Below, piece by piece: positions 52,960-62,105 of a stretch of DNA of 64,000 nt (position 1 is its first letter; each line of letters begins with the position of its first letter). The stretch is from contig JAEZIB010000091.1 of NCBI GenBank assembly GCA_023416275.1, forward strand, positions 11,997 through 75,996, read 5' to 3'. The notes below the pieces were generated by a model. That model saw nothing but the letters and a program-made list of their open reading frames with translations. It was not told where the DNA came from and did not search any database. The translations under genes were made by a program, and so were the position numbers. The DNA is from Bacillota bacterium. GTDB lineage: Bacteria > Bacillota > Clostridia > Acetivibrionales > DSM-1351.

Positions 52960-55425
52960 ATGGGCATAAAATCTGATTTTTCAGGTCAATATTCAGGAAA
53001 GCAAGGTGAACTACTAGTATGTGAAGGCGAACGCATCTCATCTATATTACTAATGCTCACTGGAAAGATTGACGTTTACTTATCACCATTTGAGAATTTA
53101 TCAGCTGAAGACAGCTCTTCTATGGCTAGGAATTGCCGTCTCTTTACACTTGATCAGAATACTTTTTTAAGTGTTAATGACATTATAAGTAATGGTCAAA
53201 GCTCCTTTAGCTTGAAGTCAAAAGAAGCTTGCAATTTATATTGTTTTCCAGCCACTTCAATTAAAGGAATTAAAAATATAATTGCCACTCAAAAAGATTA
53301 TTCAACCTACATAGTATCTTCTTTAGCAACGCTAATAGACCTAAGCTATAATGCTTTTCAGAAGCTATTACCAATCTGTGAGAGCATTAATACTTTGACC
53401 CAAAACCTATGTGTATATTATTGGGCAATTAAAGATAAATATTATTTTCAAAATGCAGACAGTCTAGAAGGTATTGAAAACTACAGAAAAATTTACGAGG
53501 ATGCTAAAAACTCTGATTACAAATTTTTTCCTCTCGATTCCGAGTCTTTGTTTTCTAAATATGATATCTCGGTCATACAAGAGGATGAAGCTGAAATGGA
53601 TACCTCAAGTATAGAATATTTTTCAAGACTGCTGAATGTACCACTAGAACAACGAAAAGGTTTTTTTAATTGCGATGATGTTATATGTGAATATCATATT
53701 CAAAAAGGTTCTGATTATCTTGACTTTTTGATTAGCTCTACAAAAAGCCTTTTATCGACATTATATAAAAATATAGATCTTCTTTATCTTTCATCTGATA
53801 ACCTAGTTCAAACCTATGGTAAAATTATTGTTGATTCAAAGGATGACAAAGAAGCTGCGATAACCGGCTTAGCCATATTAAAGCAGGCACTTGAAATATT
53901 CTCAAACAATATTGAAAAGCTGCAAAATGAATTTGACTGCTTTACCAGCTTAAATATGCCTGACTTACTTGGTTACTATGATATTGTTAAAGAAAAAGCT
54001 TCTATAAAACAATCTACTATTAACATTGATAATATTGAGATAATTGGCAATGAGCTACCTCAAGAATTGGAAAATAGCACTGAGAAAATATTAAAATACT
54101 GCTCTTGCTCTCAGGAAATTATAGACAGCCTAAACAAAAGACTCAGCCAGTTCAGGATGCTAAAGGATAAAACCTCCTCTGATCCTGAAGTTAGAGAGCT
54201 GCGTGCTTCTCTCTCAGCTGATTTTTTTGTTATATATGAAGATGTCTTTAAAAAGGCTCAGAAGGAAGAACGCTGCCCCAGACTAATCAGTATGTTTCTG
54301 AATTATGGTTATATGGATGAACGCCTACTAACCAAGGAGCAGACAATAGCCTTATACAGGCTCTGTGACAAGGATTATTCAAATTCAAAGTACTCTATTC
54401 ATAGTACTAAGGAATGGTTAGAAAAAATATACAAAAATGAGAAAGATCCATCAATTAACGACTTTGGACAAGACTATTACGACTTATTCAGAGATATGAA
54501 AAAAAGAAAAATTGTTACAGACAAAGACAAGCCTGCTTACGATAATGATTTTAATGCAAAATTATCCTTTGAAATAAATAATATGATTAAAACAAATCAA
54601 AAGGTTTGTCATGGACAAATGAGCAGCTATTTCCCAATTCTTCATAAGGATATTATAACCAGGGACTTAGAAAAAGCTGTATTAACTCCTGATAAAATAG
54701 AACGTGCTATTGAAAAAATATTAGAAATTGATTTTTCTGTTTTCTATAGAGAAATCTGGTATAAAAACGAATCAAGAGGAATTGAAAAAGAACCTATTAT
54801 GAAAGAAATTTTACCTGATATTATCCTTGTTCCGACCTTTGGTTCACGTGGTTCTATGTGGCAGGAGATAACAGGCAGAGCTAGGAACACACCTGGAAGA
54901 TTCATTTTGCCAGCGTTCACAGATGAAAACATTGATGTACTTATTTTGAAACTTATCGGTACTTTCCGTTGGGAGCTTTGCCGTACAATGATGGGAATTT
55001 CGTGGAATGATATAACAGAGAAATCTTTAACCTCTGAGTATACAGATTACATTCAATTCTACAAAAAGAACCATGACTTAACAGAGGATGCTAAAGCTAA
55101 GATTAAAGTTCAAATTCAGAAGAACAGAAATCTAATGAAGGATATTTTTACAAGTGACTATGATACTTGGATTAATTACGAGTCAAAAGGTATACTGCGA
55201 CTAAATAAAATAGTTAGATCTATTATGTTCCGCTATTGTCCTCTGCCAAAGGAAATTAGAGGTAATCTTGCAAAACAGCCTGTATTCACAGACTTGGCAA
55301 CACAATTAAACAACTCATGGGCTAAAACAGCAAAATCCTTAACTGGCAAGTACTCTAAAATGTTTAAAGATGATCCAATTGATGCAGATTTAGAAGCAAA
55401 TCTTATTTATTATAGGGATATGTAA
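52960..55425 (+). CDS. Uncharacterised 821-residue protein with cyclic-nucleotide-binding-like N-terminus
   Basis: I cannot name this protein. The first ~130 residues resemble a CRP-type cyclic-nucleotide-binding beta-roll: GELLVCEGERISSILLMLTGKIDVYL, then FLSVNDIISNG and YCFPATS. The phosphate-binding cassette with its Arg is not visible, so it may not bind a nucleotide. The remaining ~690 residues are soluble and mostly helical, and a more conserved-looking C-terminal part (from about residue 500) contains HGQMSSYFPILHKDI, DIILVPTFGSRGSMWQE and FRWELCRTMMGISW. No membrane segment or DNA-binding helix is evident. AAAGGAG precedes the ATG. It stands alone, flanked by terminators. Confidence 0.75.
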   Translation: MGIKSDFSGQYSGKQGELLVCEGERISSILLMLTGKIDVYLSPFENLSAEDSSSMARNCRLFTLDQNTFLSVNDIISNGQSSFSLKSKEACNLYCFPATSIKGIKNIIATQKDYSTYIVSSLATLIDLSYNAFQKLLPICESINTLTQNLCVYYWAIKDKYYFQNADSLEGIENYRKIYEDAKNSDYKFFPLDSESLFSKYDISVIQEDEAEMDTSSIEYFSRLLNVPLEQRKGFFNCDDVICEYHIQKGSDYLDFLISSTKSLLSTLYKNIDLLYLSSDNLVQTYGKIIVDSKDDKEAAITGLAILKQALEIFSNNIEKLQNEFDCFTSLNMPDLLGYYDIVKEKASIKQSTINIDNIEIIGNELPQELENSTEKILKYCSCSQEIIDSLNKRLSQFRMLKDKTSSDPEVRELRASLSADFFVIYEDVFKKAQKEERCPRLISMFLNYGYMDERLLTKEQTIALYRLCDKDYSNSKYSIHSTKEWLEKIYKNEKDPSINDFGQDYYDLFRDMKKRKIVTDKDKPAYDNDFNAKLSFEINNMIKTNQKVCHGQMSSYFPILHKDIITRDLEKAVLTPDKIERAIEKILEIDFSVFYREIWYKNESRGIEKEPIMKEILPDIILVPTFGSRGSMWQEITGRARNTPGRFILPAFTDENIDVLILKLIGTFRWELCRTMMGISWNDITEKSLTSEYTDYIQFYKKNHDLTEDAKAKIKVQIQKNRNLMKDIFTSDYDTWINYESKGILRLNKIVRSIMFRYCPLPKEIRGNLAKQPVFTDLATQLNNSWAKTAKSLTGKYSKMFKDDPIDADLEANLIYYRDM

Positions 55426-55549
55426 GTTTGGCTTGCTTAGTGGTATTGGACATAGGTATGAACACTTACAATATATAGTTTATGAAATTAGATGCTGCGC
55501 TGTATATTGTATTGCAAAAGATTTAAATAGCACAATTTAATTCACGTAA

Positions 55550-55583
55550 AAAAACCTCAAATTGTATAACATTTGAGGTTTTT
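55550..55583. terminator. Bidirectional terminator between the convergent 52960 gene and ridA
   Basis: AAAAACCTCAAAT and ATTTGAGGTTTTT form a perfect 13-bp stem with an eight-base loop and A/T tracts on both sides. Confidence 0.9.
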
Positions 55584-55595
55584 TATTTTACAAAA

Positions 55596-55976
55596 TTACA
55601 CCACAGCAACACATTCAATTTCAATCAATACATCCTTTGGCAGCCTTGCCACCTCAACACACGATCTTGCTGGATAATTCTGAGTAAAATATTTTTTATA
55701 CACTTCATTTATTACAGCAAAATCACCCATATCTTTAATAAAAACTGTAGTTTTGACTACGTTGTCAAGACTCGCACCTGCACCAATTAAAACCTCTTTT
55801 AAGTTCTGAAGTGCCTGTTCCGCTTGTTCTGCCACACCACCCGACACCACTTCACCTGTTTTAGGATTTATAGGTATAGCACCAGAAGTATAAATAGTAT
55901 TGCCAGCCTTTACGGCTTGTGAGTATGGGCCTATCGCAGCAGGCGCTTTATCAGTTGAAATTGTCTCAAAATTCAT
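55596..55976 (-). CDS. ridA: RidA family enamine/imine deaminase
   Basis: RidA hydrolyses reactive enamines and imines released by PLP enzymes. The 126-residue protein has the usual length and motifs: IGPYSQAVKAGNTIYTSGAIP, GEVVSGGVAEQAEQAL, and the Arg/Cys/Glu signature near the end, PARSCVEVARLPKDVLIEIECVA. I chose the ATG at 55976 because AAGGAG lies nine bases upstream; an open frame extends 11 codons further. It is 37 bases after proA and probably co-transcribed with it. Confidence 0.95.
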   Translation of the reverse strand: MNFETISTDKAPAAIGPYSQAVKAGNTIYTSGAIPINPKTGEVVSGGVAEQAEQALQNLKEVLIGAGASLDNVVKTTVFIKDMGDFAVINEVYKKYFTQNYPARSCVEVARLPKDVLIEIECVAVV

Positions 55977-56013
55977 AAGTCTAGTCTCCTTATTAATTAA
56001 GTTGGTCACTTAC

Positions 56014-57306
56014 CTACTCCATATTTTTATTAATTGCAATATGCTTGAAGCTTTTTTTGTTCGAAGCATAATCATCAACTACATGTCCATTTCCTATCAA
56101 CTTGTACTTGTAGCTTGTCAAGCCATCAATACCTACTGGTCCTCTTGCATGGAGCTTGCTTGTGCTGATACCTACTTCGGCTCCAAAGCCATACTTGAAG
56201 CCATCACTGAACCTAGTTGAAGCATTCCAGAATACATTACCCGAATCAACAAGATTCATAAATTTCATTGCATTAGCTTTATTTGTGGTTATAATTGAAT
56301 CCGTATGTCCTGAGCCATAAGTATTTATATGCTTAATTGCTTCATCAACATCTGCTACAAGCTTAATAGAAATAGTATAATCCAAATATTCTGTTGCCCA
56401 GTCAGCTTCACACGCAGGTTTTGATTCTATAATCTTCTGTGTTCTCTCATCACCAAAAATCTCTACACTTTTATTATCAAGTTCTGCTTTTAAAATAGGA
56501 AGGAATTTTTCAGCAATAGCCTCATTTACCAATAAAGTCTCTGCTGCATTACACACAGCAACATACTGAGTTTTTGAATCAACGGTAACCTTTACTGCCA
56601 TATCAAGGTCTGCTTCCCCGTCAACATACACATGGCAAATACCATCTGCGTGACCCATAACAGGTATTCTGGAATTGTCCATTATATAACGCACAAACTC
56701 ATTTGAGCCTCTCGGAATAAGAAGGTCTATATACTCATCCATTTTCAGCATTTCATTGACATCTTCCCTGCTTTCCAGAAGATTAATCCACCCCTTTGGA
56801 AGACCTGCAGCCACAGTCGCCTCCTCGATAATATCAGCTAATACCTTGTTTGTCTCTTTAGCTTCTCTTCCACCTTTTAGCAGGACACTATTTCCGCTCT
56901 TTAAGCACAGAGTAGATATTTGAACAAGTGCATCGGGCCTGGATTCAAAAATAATTCCAATAACGCCGATTGGACATGTGACCTTGTATAGCTCAAGTCC
57001 ATCATCTAGCATTGTTGAGAGCATTGTCTTACCAACAGGGTCGTTAAGTCCTATTAAGCTTTTGATACCCTCAACTACATCGTTAATCTTTTTTTCATCA
57101 AATTTGAGTCTCTTCAATAGCGGAGATGCAAGCTTTTCTTCCTCACTTCTTATTAAATCAGCATTATTAGCTTCAGTTATTCTATCCTTATTTTCCAGCA
57201 ATGCCATTGCAATTCTTGCAAGTGCATTATTCTTTGTCTCTAAATCCAGTGCTGCCATTTTAGTTGCTGCATCACTGGCATTTATACATATTTGCTTTAT
57301 ATCCAT
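56014..57306 (-). CDS. proA: Glutamate-5-semialdehyde dehydrogenase (gamma-glutamyl phosphate reductase)
   Basis: ProA reduces gamma-glutamyl phosphate in proline synthesis. The 430-residue protein shows CPIGVIGIIFESRPDALVQI, SGNSVLLKGGREA, the catalytic Cys in QYVAVCNAAETLLV, and FWNASTRFSDGFKYGFGAEVGIST with LHARGPVG. I chose the ATG at 57306, seven bases after GGGAGG. No proB (glutamate kinase) is adjacent. A repeat R1 copy separates it from the azl genes upstream. Confidence 0.97.
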   Translation of the reverse strand: MDIKQICINASDAATKMAALDLETKNNALARIAMALLENKDRITEANNADLIRSEEEKLASPLLKRLKFDEKKINDVVEGIKSLIGLNDPVGKTMLSTMLDDGLELYKVTCPIGVIGIIFESRPDALVQISTLCLKSGNSVLLKGGREAKETNKVLADIIEEATVAAGLPKGWINLLESREDVNEMLKMDEYIDLLIPRGSNEFVRYIMDNSRIPVMGHADGICHVYVDGEADLDMAVKVTVDSKTQYVAVCNAAETLLVNEAIAEKFLPILKAELDNKSVEIFGDERTQKIIESKPACEADWATEYLDYTISIKLVADVDEAIKHINTYGSGHTDSIITTNKANAMKFMNLVDSGNVFWNASTRFSDGFKYGFGAEVGISTSKLHARGPVGIDGLTSYKYKLIGNGHVVDDYASNKKSFKHIAINKNME

Positions 57307-57453
57307 GTTTAATCCTCCCACGCCCGCTTAAGGCACATATAATGGTAAAATTTTAAAAAATTCTATCTTTTATAACTTCCTTTTTAATAATAAAGTCTAG
57401 TGGGTATGGTAGTATATTACGTTCAAAGTTATTTTCCAGCCATACCCTTTGTC

Positions 57454-57674
57454 TTATAACGCCTAGATACAAAATGAAATTATTCGATTTTATACACCAT
57501 CAAAAACCACTTGTGGTTTTTGTGGCTCGAAAATGCACCTTGTTCGTACATACTTTATTTTCGAGCTTATTACATTCAGCGGCGTTTCAATGAGGCAGGA
57601 GGTATTCTAACCGCCTGAAACCAAAGCGGTACCCGCCACTTATAGAAGTAGGGGACATTTTCTTGCCTCGTTAT
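57454..57674. repeat. Dispersed repeat R1, copy D (long, with insertion)
   Basis: This 221 bp copy begins TTATAACGCC and ends CGTTAT. Compared with copy C it has about 65 extra bases after the 5' part, including a 10-bp hairpin (CAAAAACCAC/GTGGTTTTTG) and the R4 palindrome. The 3' core (ACCGCC, CCAAAGCGGT, ACCCGCCACTTATAGAAGT) is nearly identical to copy C. Confidence 0.85.
57525..57566. repeat. Palindromic repeat R4, copy 2 (inside R1 copy D)
   Basis: GCTCGAAAATGCACC and TTTATTTTCGAGC bracket TTGTTCGTACATAC. The reverse complement matches the unit at 23290-23326. It appears nested in R1. Confidence 0.6.
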
Positions 57675-57700
57675 TGACTATTATAATATAATTCCAGCAT

Positions 57701-58009
57701 TTATCCAACAAGCAATTCGCATACATAAACCGCAATAATTGCACAAACAGCAACCTGTAAAAGACCTTTTTCAAAGTATGCCAAAATCATAGCCACAGCA
57801 AACCCGATAATTGCTGATGTTAAATGCCCCGTAGAAAACAATATATCCGGAAAAATCATTGCGCCCAATACCGCAAAAGGTACATAGCTCAAAAATGCAG
57901 TAAGAAATCGAGACTGTATTTTATTTTTAAAAATAGCCATAGGCAATACTCTTGGAAGGTATGTTACAATAGCCATTAAAAGCACTGCAATTATTGTTTT
58001 AGTGGTCAT
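57701..58009 (-). CDS. azlD: Branched-chain amino-acid exporter small subunit AzlD
   Basis: The 102-residue hydrophobic protein has about four membrane helices and starts MTTKTIIAVLLMAIVTYLPR followed by VLPMAIF, typical of AzlD. With AzlC it exports branched-chain amino acids or analogues. Its start overlaps the end of azlC by 11 bases. Confidence 0.9.
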   Translation of the reverse strand: MTTKTIIAVLLMAIVTYLPRVLPMAIFKNKIQSRFLTAFLSYVPFAVLGAMIFPDILFSTGHLTSAIIGFAVAMILAYFEKGLLQVAVCAIIAVYVCELLVG

Positions 58010-58748
58010 CCTCTACATCCTCCATTGGAAAAATTTTTGCACCCAAGGTACATGCAATCACTGTGGCAATAATTATTCTCCAGCCACCGGATATAAAAGA
58101 GAATATAGGTATCCACTTTATAAGAGAACTTATAATTATTGCACAGGCCGCAACTAAAAGAGCCGCTTTAGATTTCTTTGCTGCTGGTATAACTAACGCA
58201 ATAAACATAGCATAAAGTGCAATTCCCATCGAATTTTGCAAGGTTTCAGGCAGCAAAGTACAAACAATTGCTCCTAATGCCGTACCCAACGCCCATCCCA
58301 AGTAAGGTAAAATTTCAAGGCCCAGCATAAAAGAAAATGTAATGTCTTTTTTCTGCATAGCCGCTACAGTAAAGGTTTCATCTGTTATTCCGAAAGACAT
58401 AATCCACCTTTTTGCATTTGATATGCCCTGAGTGATTTTCTGAGAAAGAGATAGGGACATAAGCATATATCTTATATTTATAACAAAAGTGGTTACAGTT
58501 ATTTCAACATATCCTGCACCGGCTATAATTAGGTTTGTGCCCGCAAATTGCCCTGCTGATGTTAAGTTTGTCATTGAAATAAGAATTACAATCCATACTG
58601 GAATTCCGCCATTAACTGCCATCAGCCCAAAAGTAAATGACACAGGAAAATATCCTAATGCGATAGGAATACTCTTTTTAATTCCATCTACAAAATCGTA
58701 CTTGCTTTGTTTTTTATCTGACAGTATTTCTTTTTTATTTAATTCCAT
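57999..58748 (-). CDS. azlC: Branched-chain amino-acid exporter large subunit AzlC
   Basis: The 249-residue membrane protein has the AzlC features PIALGYFPVSFTFGLMA, NLTSAGQFAGTNLI and FVINIRYMLMSLSLSQK, with about seven to eight helices. It works with AzlD downstream, with which it overlaps by 11 bases. AGAGG precedes the ATG. The substrate is inferred from the family. Confidence 0.93.
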   Translation of the reverse strand: MELNKKEILSDKKQSKYDFVDGIKKSIPIALGYFPVSFTFGLMAVNGGIPVWIVILISMTNLTSAGQFAGTNLIIAGAGYVEITVTTFVINIRYMLMSLSLSQKITQGISNAKRWIMSFGITDETFTVAAMQKKDITFSFMLGLEILPYLGWALGTALGAIVCTLLPETLQNSMGIALYAMFIALVIPAAKKSKAALLVAACAIIISSLIKWIPIFSFISGGWRIIIATVIACTLGAKIFPMEDVEDDH

Positions 58749-58798
58749 TTTACAATCCTCTATATACTTGTTATATAAAATTTATCTACTGTAAAATC

Positions 58799-58843
58799 AC
58801 CTTATACTAATTTACATTTAAAATATGTAATCACATTTTAAAT
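58799..58843. repeat. Dispersed palindromic repeat R3, copy 3
   Basis: ACCTTATACTAATTTAC is followed by ATTTAAAATATGTAATCACA and TTTTAAAT, the R3 pattern of 28232. It lies about 50 bases before the azlC start. Confidence 0.55.
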
Positions 58844-58887
58844 AGCCACATTTGCAGCGATAGAGCGAAGCTCTCAAAAAACGAAAA

Positions 58888-58927
58888 AGTACTATTTAAT
58901 GCTGTTGAACACAACAAATAGTATTAT
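58888..58927 (-). terminator. Terminator of the AIM24-family gene
   Basis: On minus, ACTATTT and AAATAGT pair with an inner GTTG/CAAC helix, followed by TTTTTCGTTTTTTG. It lies in the 58749-59113 gap about 190 bases after the gene's stop. Confidence 0.55.
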
Positions 58928-59113
58928 AGCATATACTATAATTGCTTTTGTGCAAAATATAACTTTTTTATTTAAAAATAATATTTTAACTGTTGCAACT
59001 AATATTGTATTTTGTGAAGTATTTAACAAAAAAAGATTCTGATTATCAACTTATGATATTCAAAATCTTTATATATGTTTTGTTACAATAATATATTACT
59101 AATTTAATTTATA

Positions 59114-59884
59114 TTAATATTTATTGTCTCCTCCAAATAAACCTCCAAGTATTCCTCCACCTATTCCTGAAATACCTGATTGCTGTTCACGGTGTACAGA
59201 ACTTGCTGATGTCAGCCTGTCGGCAAGCCTTGAAAGGGGTAAGCTCTGAAGATAAACGGTTCCAGGACCTGTTAGCTTTGCAAGAAATACTCCCTCTCCG
59301 CCGAACAATGCATTTTTGAAGCCTCCTACAAACTGAATATCATAATCCACTGTCGGTGAGAAGGCAACCAAACAGCCTGTATCAACCTTCAAGGTCTGAC
59401 CTGGCATAAGATCCTTTCGAATAATGGTTCCTCCAGCATGAATAAACGCCATCCCATCACCAACTAATCTTTGAAGGATAAATCCTTCTCCGCCGAAGAA
59501 GCCAGCACCAAGTTTTCTTGTAAAAGCAATTTCAACATCCACTCCATTTGCACAGCACAAGAAAGCATCCTTTTGACACAAAAAGCTTCCCCCTACACTG
59601 GACAAATCAATAGGAATTATCTTACCAGGATATGGTGCTGAAAATGCCACATGCTCTTTCTGTGTACCAGCATTGTAAAAAGTAGTAATAAAAAAGCTTT
59701 CTCCTGTCAGCATTCTTTTCAAACCTTTAAACGCACCACCCTGAGTTGATGTTTGCATCATTACATTGTTGTCAGTGTACATCATTGCACCAGCTTCTGC
59801 CCTAACACCTTCAGAAGGATCCAATTCAATCTCAACAATTTGCATATCATCCCCGATGATTTTGTAATCAATTACGTCTCCCAT
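59114..59884 (-). CDS. AIM24/TIGR00266 family protein
   Basis: The 256-residue protein is a typical AIM24-family (TIGR00266, DUF124) beta-rich trimer-forming protein: VRAEAGAMMYTDNNVMMQT, GESFFITTFYNAG, GSFLCQKDAFLC and FFGGEGFILQRLVGDG. The role is unknown in bacteria. The C-terminus is Gly-rich. I chose the ATG at 59884 because GGGAGG lies five bases upstream; an open frame extends nine codons further. It is a single gene. Confidence 0.9.
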   Translation of the reverse strand: MGDVIDYKIIGDDMQIVEIELDPSEGVRAEAGAMMYTDNNVMMQTSTQGGAFKGLKRMLTGESFFITTFYNAGTQKEHVAFSAPYPGKIIPIDLSSVGGSFLCQKDAFLCCANGVDVEIAFTRKLGAGFFGGEGFILQRLVGDGMAFIHAGGTIIRKDLMPGQTLKVDTGCLVAFSPTVDYDIQFVGGFKNALFGGEGVFLAKLTGPGTVYLQSLPLSRLADRLTSASSVHREQQSGISGIGGGILGGLFGGDNKY

Positions 59885-59938
59885 ATTAACCTCCCGCTCC
59901 CCATTTGGCACAAAAATTTGGTAAATTTTTAGTGGAGA

Positions 59939-59958
59939 ACCTCTGCTTCGCAGAGGTA
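59939..59958. other. Small hairpin before the AIM24-family gene
   Basis: ACCTCTG and CAGAGGT pair around a CTTCG loop, about 55 bases before the start of the minus gene. It may belong to the leader RNA. The rest of 59885-60255 shows nothing recognisable. Confidence 0.4.
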
Positions 59959-60255
59959 TGCATTCTTAATTGCTTGCTTCCACATTTAAAAAAGAACAAT
60001 ACTATTATTATACGAAAAAATATTATAACAGTCTGTATTTGTCTTAATGTAAAAATCATATATATATAATTTTCTTATAGAACCTTTTTTCTGATGCACT
60101 TATAACACAAATATGTTCTATGAGTTCATCAAAATAATAGTTACCGATATTACACATACTCTTCAAGTTTCAACATCTGCGGTATAAACTTTGACCAGTT
60201 TAGCACTTTACTTAATTCTCTCACTCTAGATAGCAAAACCAAAGCACTTGCATCA

Positions 60256-60831
60256 CTATATACTTTGTAGGGCTCTTGTTAATACAGTATCCCAGGGTCT
60301 TGACTCTATCACTCTAATATTATTCTGATTACAAGTGTCTGCTATCCATTTCCCATATGCAATACTTATTTCAGCTCTGTATTGTTGTAAATCGCCACCC
60401 TCTCTTAATAAATAATTCTGTAATATTTGATTAATGTCTGCTTCATTTACAAAAATTGATTTTACCTCTGGATTCTCAAAAGATTTTGTGAATTCGGGAT
60501 AAATAAAATCACCCTCAATAATAATAGGTAATTTATCTTCAATATGCCTGTTTACAAGCTCTTTCAATACCGGAATCATTTCTTTGCTTACATCAATCAA
60601 CCAGTTTACATTGCTATCAACTCCGACATCCTTCCAATTAACGCCAGTATTCCAATAATGTATTGCAGGAAAACTTTCTTTTGTTGTAACCGTTTCTACA
60701 GATAGGTAAACATCATCGACTTCTAAGACATTCACACCATAGAATCTAGCAATTTCATAAGCTATGCTTGATTTACCTGTTCCCGAAGCACCACCTATAA
60801 ATAAAACGGTCCAGTTTCTATCATTATTCAC
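60256..60831 (-). CDS. P-loop kinase-like protein
   Basis: The 191-residue protein has a Walker A motif GGASGTGKSS (about residues 13-22), LEVDDVYLS as a second acidic loop, and PIIIEGDFIYPEF as a Walker B-like strand. This is the layout of small-molecule kinases such as 2-phosphoglycerate kinase or chloramphenicol phosphotransferase, but no specific substrate motif is clear. The start is GTG, eight bases after AGGAG. It is not linked to the molybdenum hydroxylase genes upstream (228-base gap). Confidence 0.75.
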   Translation of the reverse strand: MNNDRNWTVLFIGGASGTGKSSIAYEIARFYGVNVLEVDDVYLSVETVTTKESFPAIHYWNTGVNWKDVGVDSNVNWLIDVSKEMIPVLKELVNRHIEDKLPIIIEGDFIYPEFTKSFENPEVKSIFVNEADINQILQNYLLREGGDLQQYRAEISIAYGKWIADTCNQNNIRVIESRPWDTVLTRALQSI

Positions 60832-61059
60832 TTGTTAATCTCCTTTATAAAAATCTTAATTATCAAAAATATAATAAATATAAATTCTATTTTTTTGATT
60901 AATCTCCTTCATATTAGCTTTATATAAAAGTTATTATTTTATTTTGTTGGGAATTTTGTGATATGCTTTTACTTTGAATATTTTTTCTCCTATGTATCTT
61001 CTTATTTCTAGTATATATTTTTTGATTGCTTCTTAATTACATTTAATACCATAATAGCT

Positions 61060-61533
61060 CTAAATTATTATTGAATATTTTTCTATTTCAAACTTTTTAA
61101 TAAACTTATCTAGGCAGTCATACCTAACTGAAACATATATTTCTCTTTTAGCTGACAAAACATTCATAAAAGTATTATATAGCCCTTGTTCATAACATAT
61201 TTCCAGAGGGCCTATTTCATCAATATATATTGGCTGGATGTCCTTCACAATACTAGCTTCAATAATTTCCTCTGCAAATTTCAAACCTATTTCAGAAAAG
61301 CTATAATCATAGTACGAATGCCTTTCATTCCAATTTTCTTGAAGAAAGTTTTTTTTTAATGAAAAAATGAGGCCATCTCCCGTAGAAAGCCTTATAATTT
61401 CCTGTCCTGCATTGGTGCCATTTATATAAAATTTTTTTGTTATAAATCCGTCTCCACATTTTATATCATTGTATATCTGAAGCATTTTTGTTGTTTTTCC
61501 GCTGTCTATCTCACCTGAAATGATATTTACCAT
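61060..61533 (-). CDS. THEP1-like NTPase
   Basis: The 157-residue protein has Walker A GEIDSGKTTKML (about residues 6-17) and Walker B IYIDEIGPLEI (about 107-117), with the short length and DEIGPLE signature of the NTPase_1/THEP1 family. Such genes often sit beside MobA-like genes in molybdenum hydroxylase loci, where the role is unclear. It overlaps the nucleotidyltransferase gene upstream by 23 bases. Confidence 0.82.
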   Translation of the reverse strand: MVNIISGEIDSGKTTKMLQIYNDIKCGDGFITKKFYINGTNAGQEIIRLSTGDGLIFSLKKNFLQENWNERHSYYDYSFSEIGLKFAEEIIEASIVKDIQPIYIDEIGPLEICYEQGLYNTFMNVLSAKREIYVSVRYDCLDKFIKKFEIEKYSIII

Positions 61534-62101
61534 GTTTTTTTACCTTGTCTATAATTCTTTTATAATCGTCATCTGTATCTAAGTCCAGCAATATTCCTTC
61601 GTCATCTACATCAACCGTCTTATATCCTGTTTCTCTTATAAAATCTCTTAGAGTGATATCTCTGTCGTCATTCAAATAATGCTCGGCGAATAAGCTTTTC
61701 ATCAATATTGGGTGGCCCTTCTCACCTTTATATGCAGGGATTAAAATATCTCCCTCCTCCTCTAGTAAAGCTCCATAGGTGTTTCTACTTATAAGTGCAT
61801 AATCTCCAGGGACAAAGAAAAACCTATCTTCAATCAGATGGTTGAATGCATGCCTTATAGAGCTAATCATGCCTTTCGTGTAATTTTCATTATATATCAA
61901 TTCCACTTTTGTATAATTATCAGCAATATCTCTGATGTCCTCAAATCTATATCCCCCGACAATTATCACCCTCTTACAATATTCATACATGCTATCAATA
62001 CATCTTTCTAAGAGAGTTTTTCCTCCAATATCCAGCGTCATTTTAAATTTTCTCATTCTAGAAGATAAGCCAGCTGCCAGTATAATACCTTCAACACTCA
62101 T
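61511..62101 (-). CDS. MobA/MocA-like nucleotidyltransferase
   Basis: The 196-residue protein starts with the nucleotidyltransferase loop IILAAGLSSRMRKFK (about residues 6-20, LAAGxSxRM), followed by KTLLERCID, VELIYNENYTKGMISSIRHA and FFVPGDYALIS. In molybdenum hydroxylase clusters these enzymes attach CMP or CDP to molybdopterin to make MCD. The start overlaps no site of its own and lies four bases after the membrane protein stop, so it is probably coupled. Confidence 0.87.
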   Translation of the reverse strand: MSVEGIILAAGLSSRMRKFKMTLDIGGKTLLERCIDSMYEYCKRVIIVGGYRFEDIRDIADNYTKVELIYNENYTKGMISSIRHAFNHLIEDRFFFVPGDYALISRNTYGALLEEEGDILIPAYKGEKGHPILMKSLFAEHYLNDDRDITLRDFIRETGYKTVDVDDEGILLDLDTDDDYKRIIDKVKKHGKYHFR

Positions 62102-62105
62102 AATT

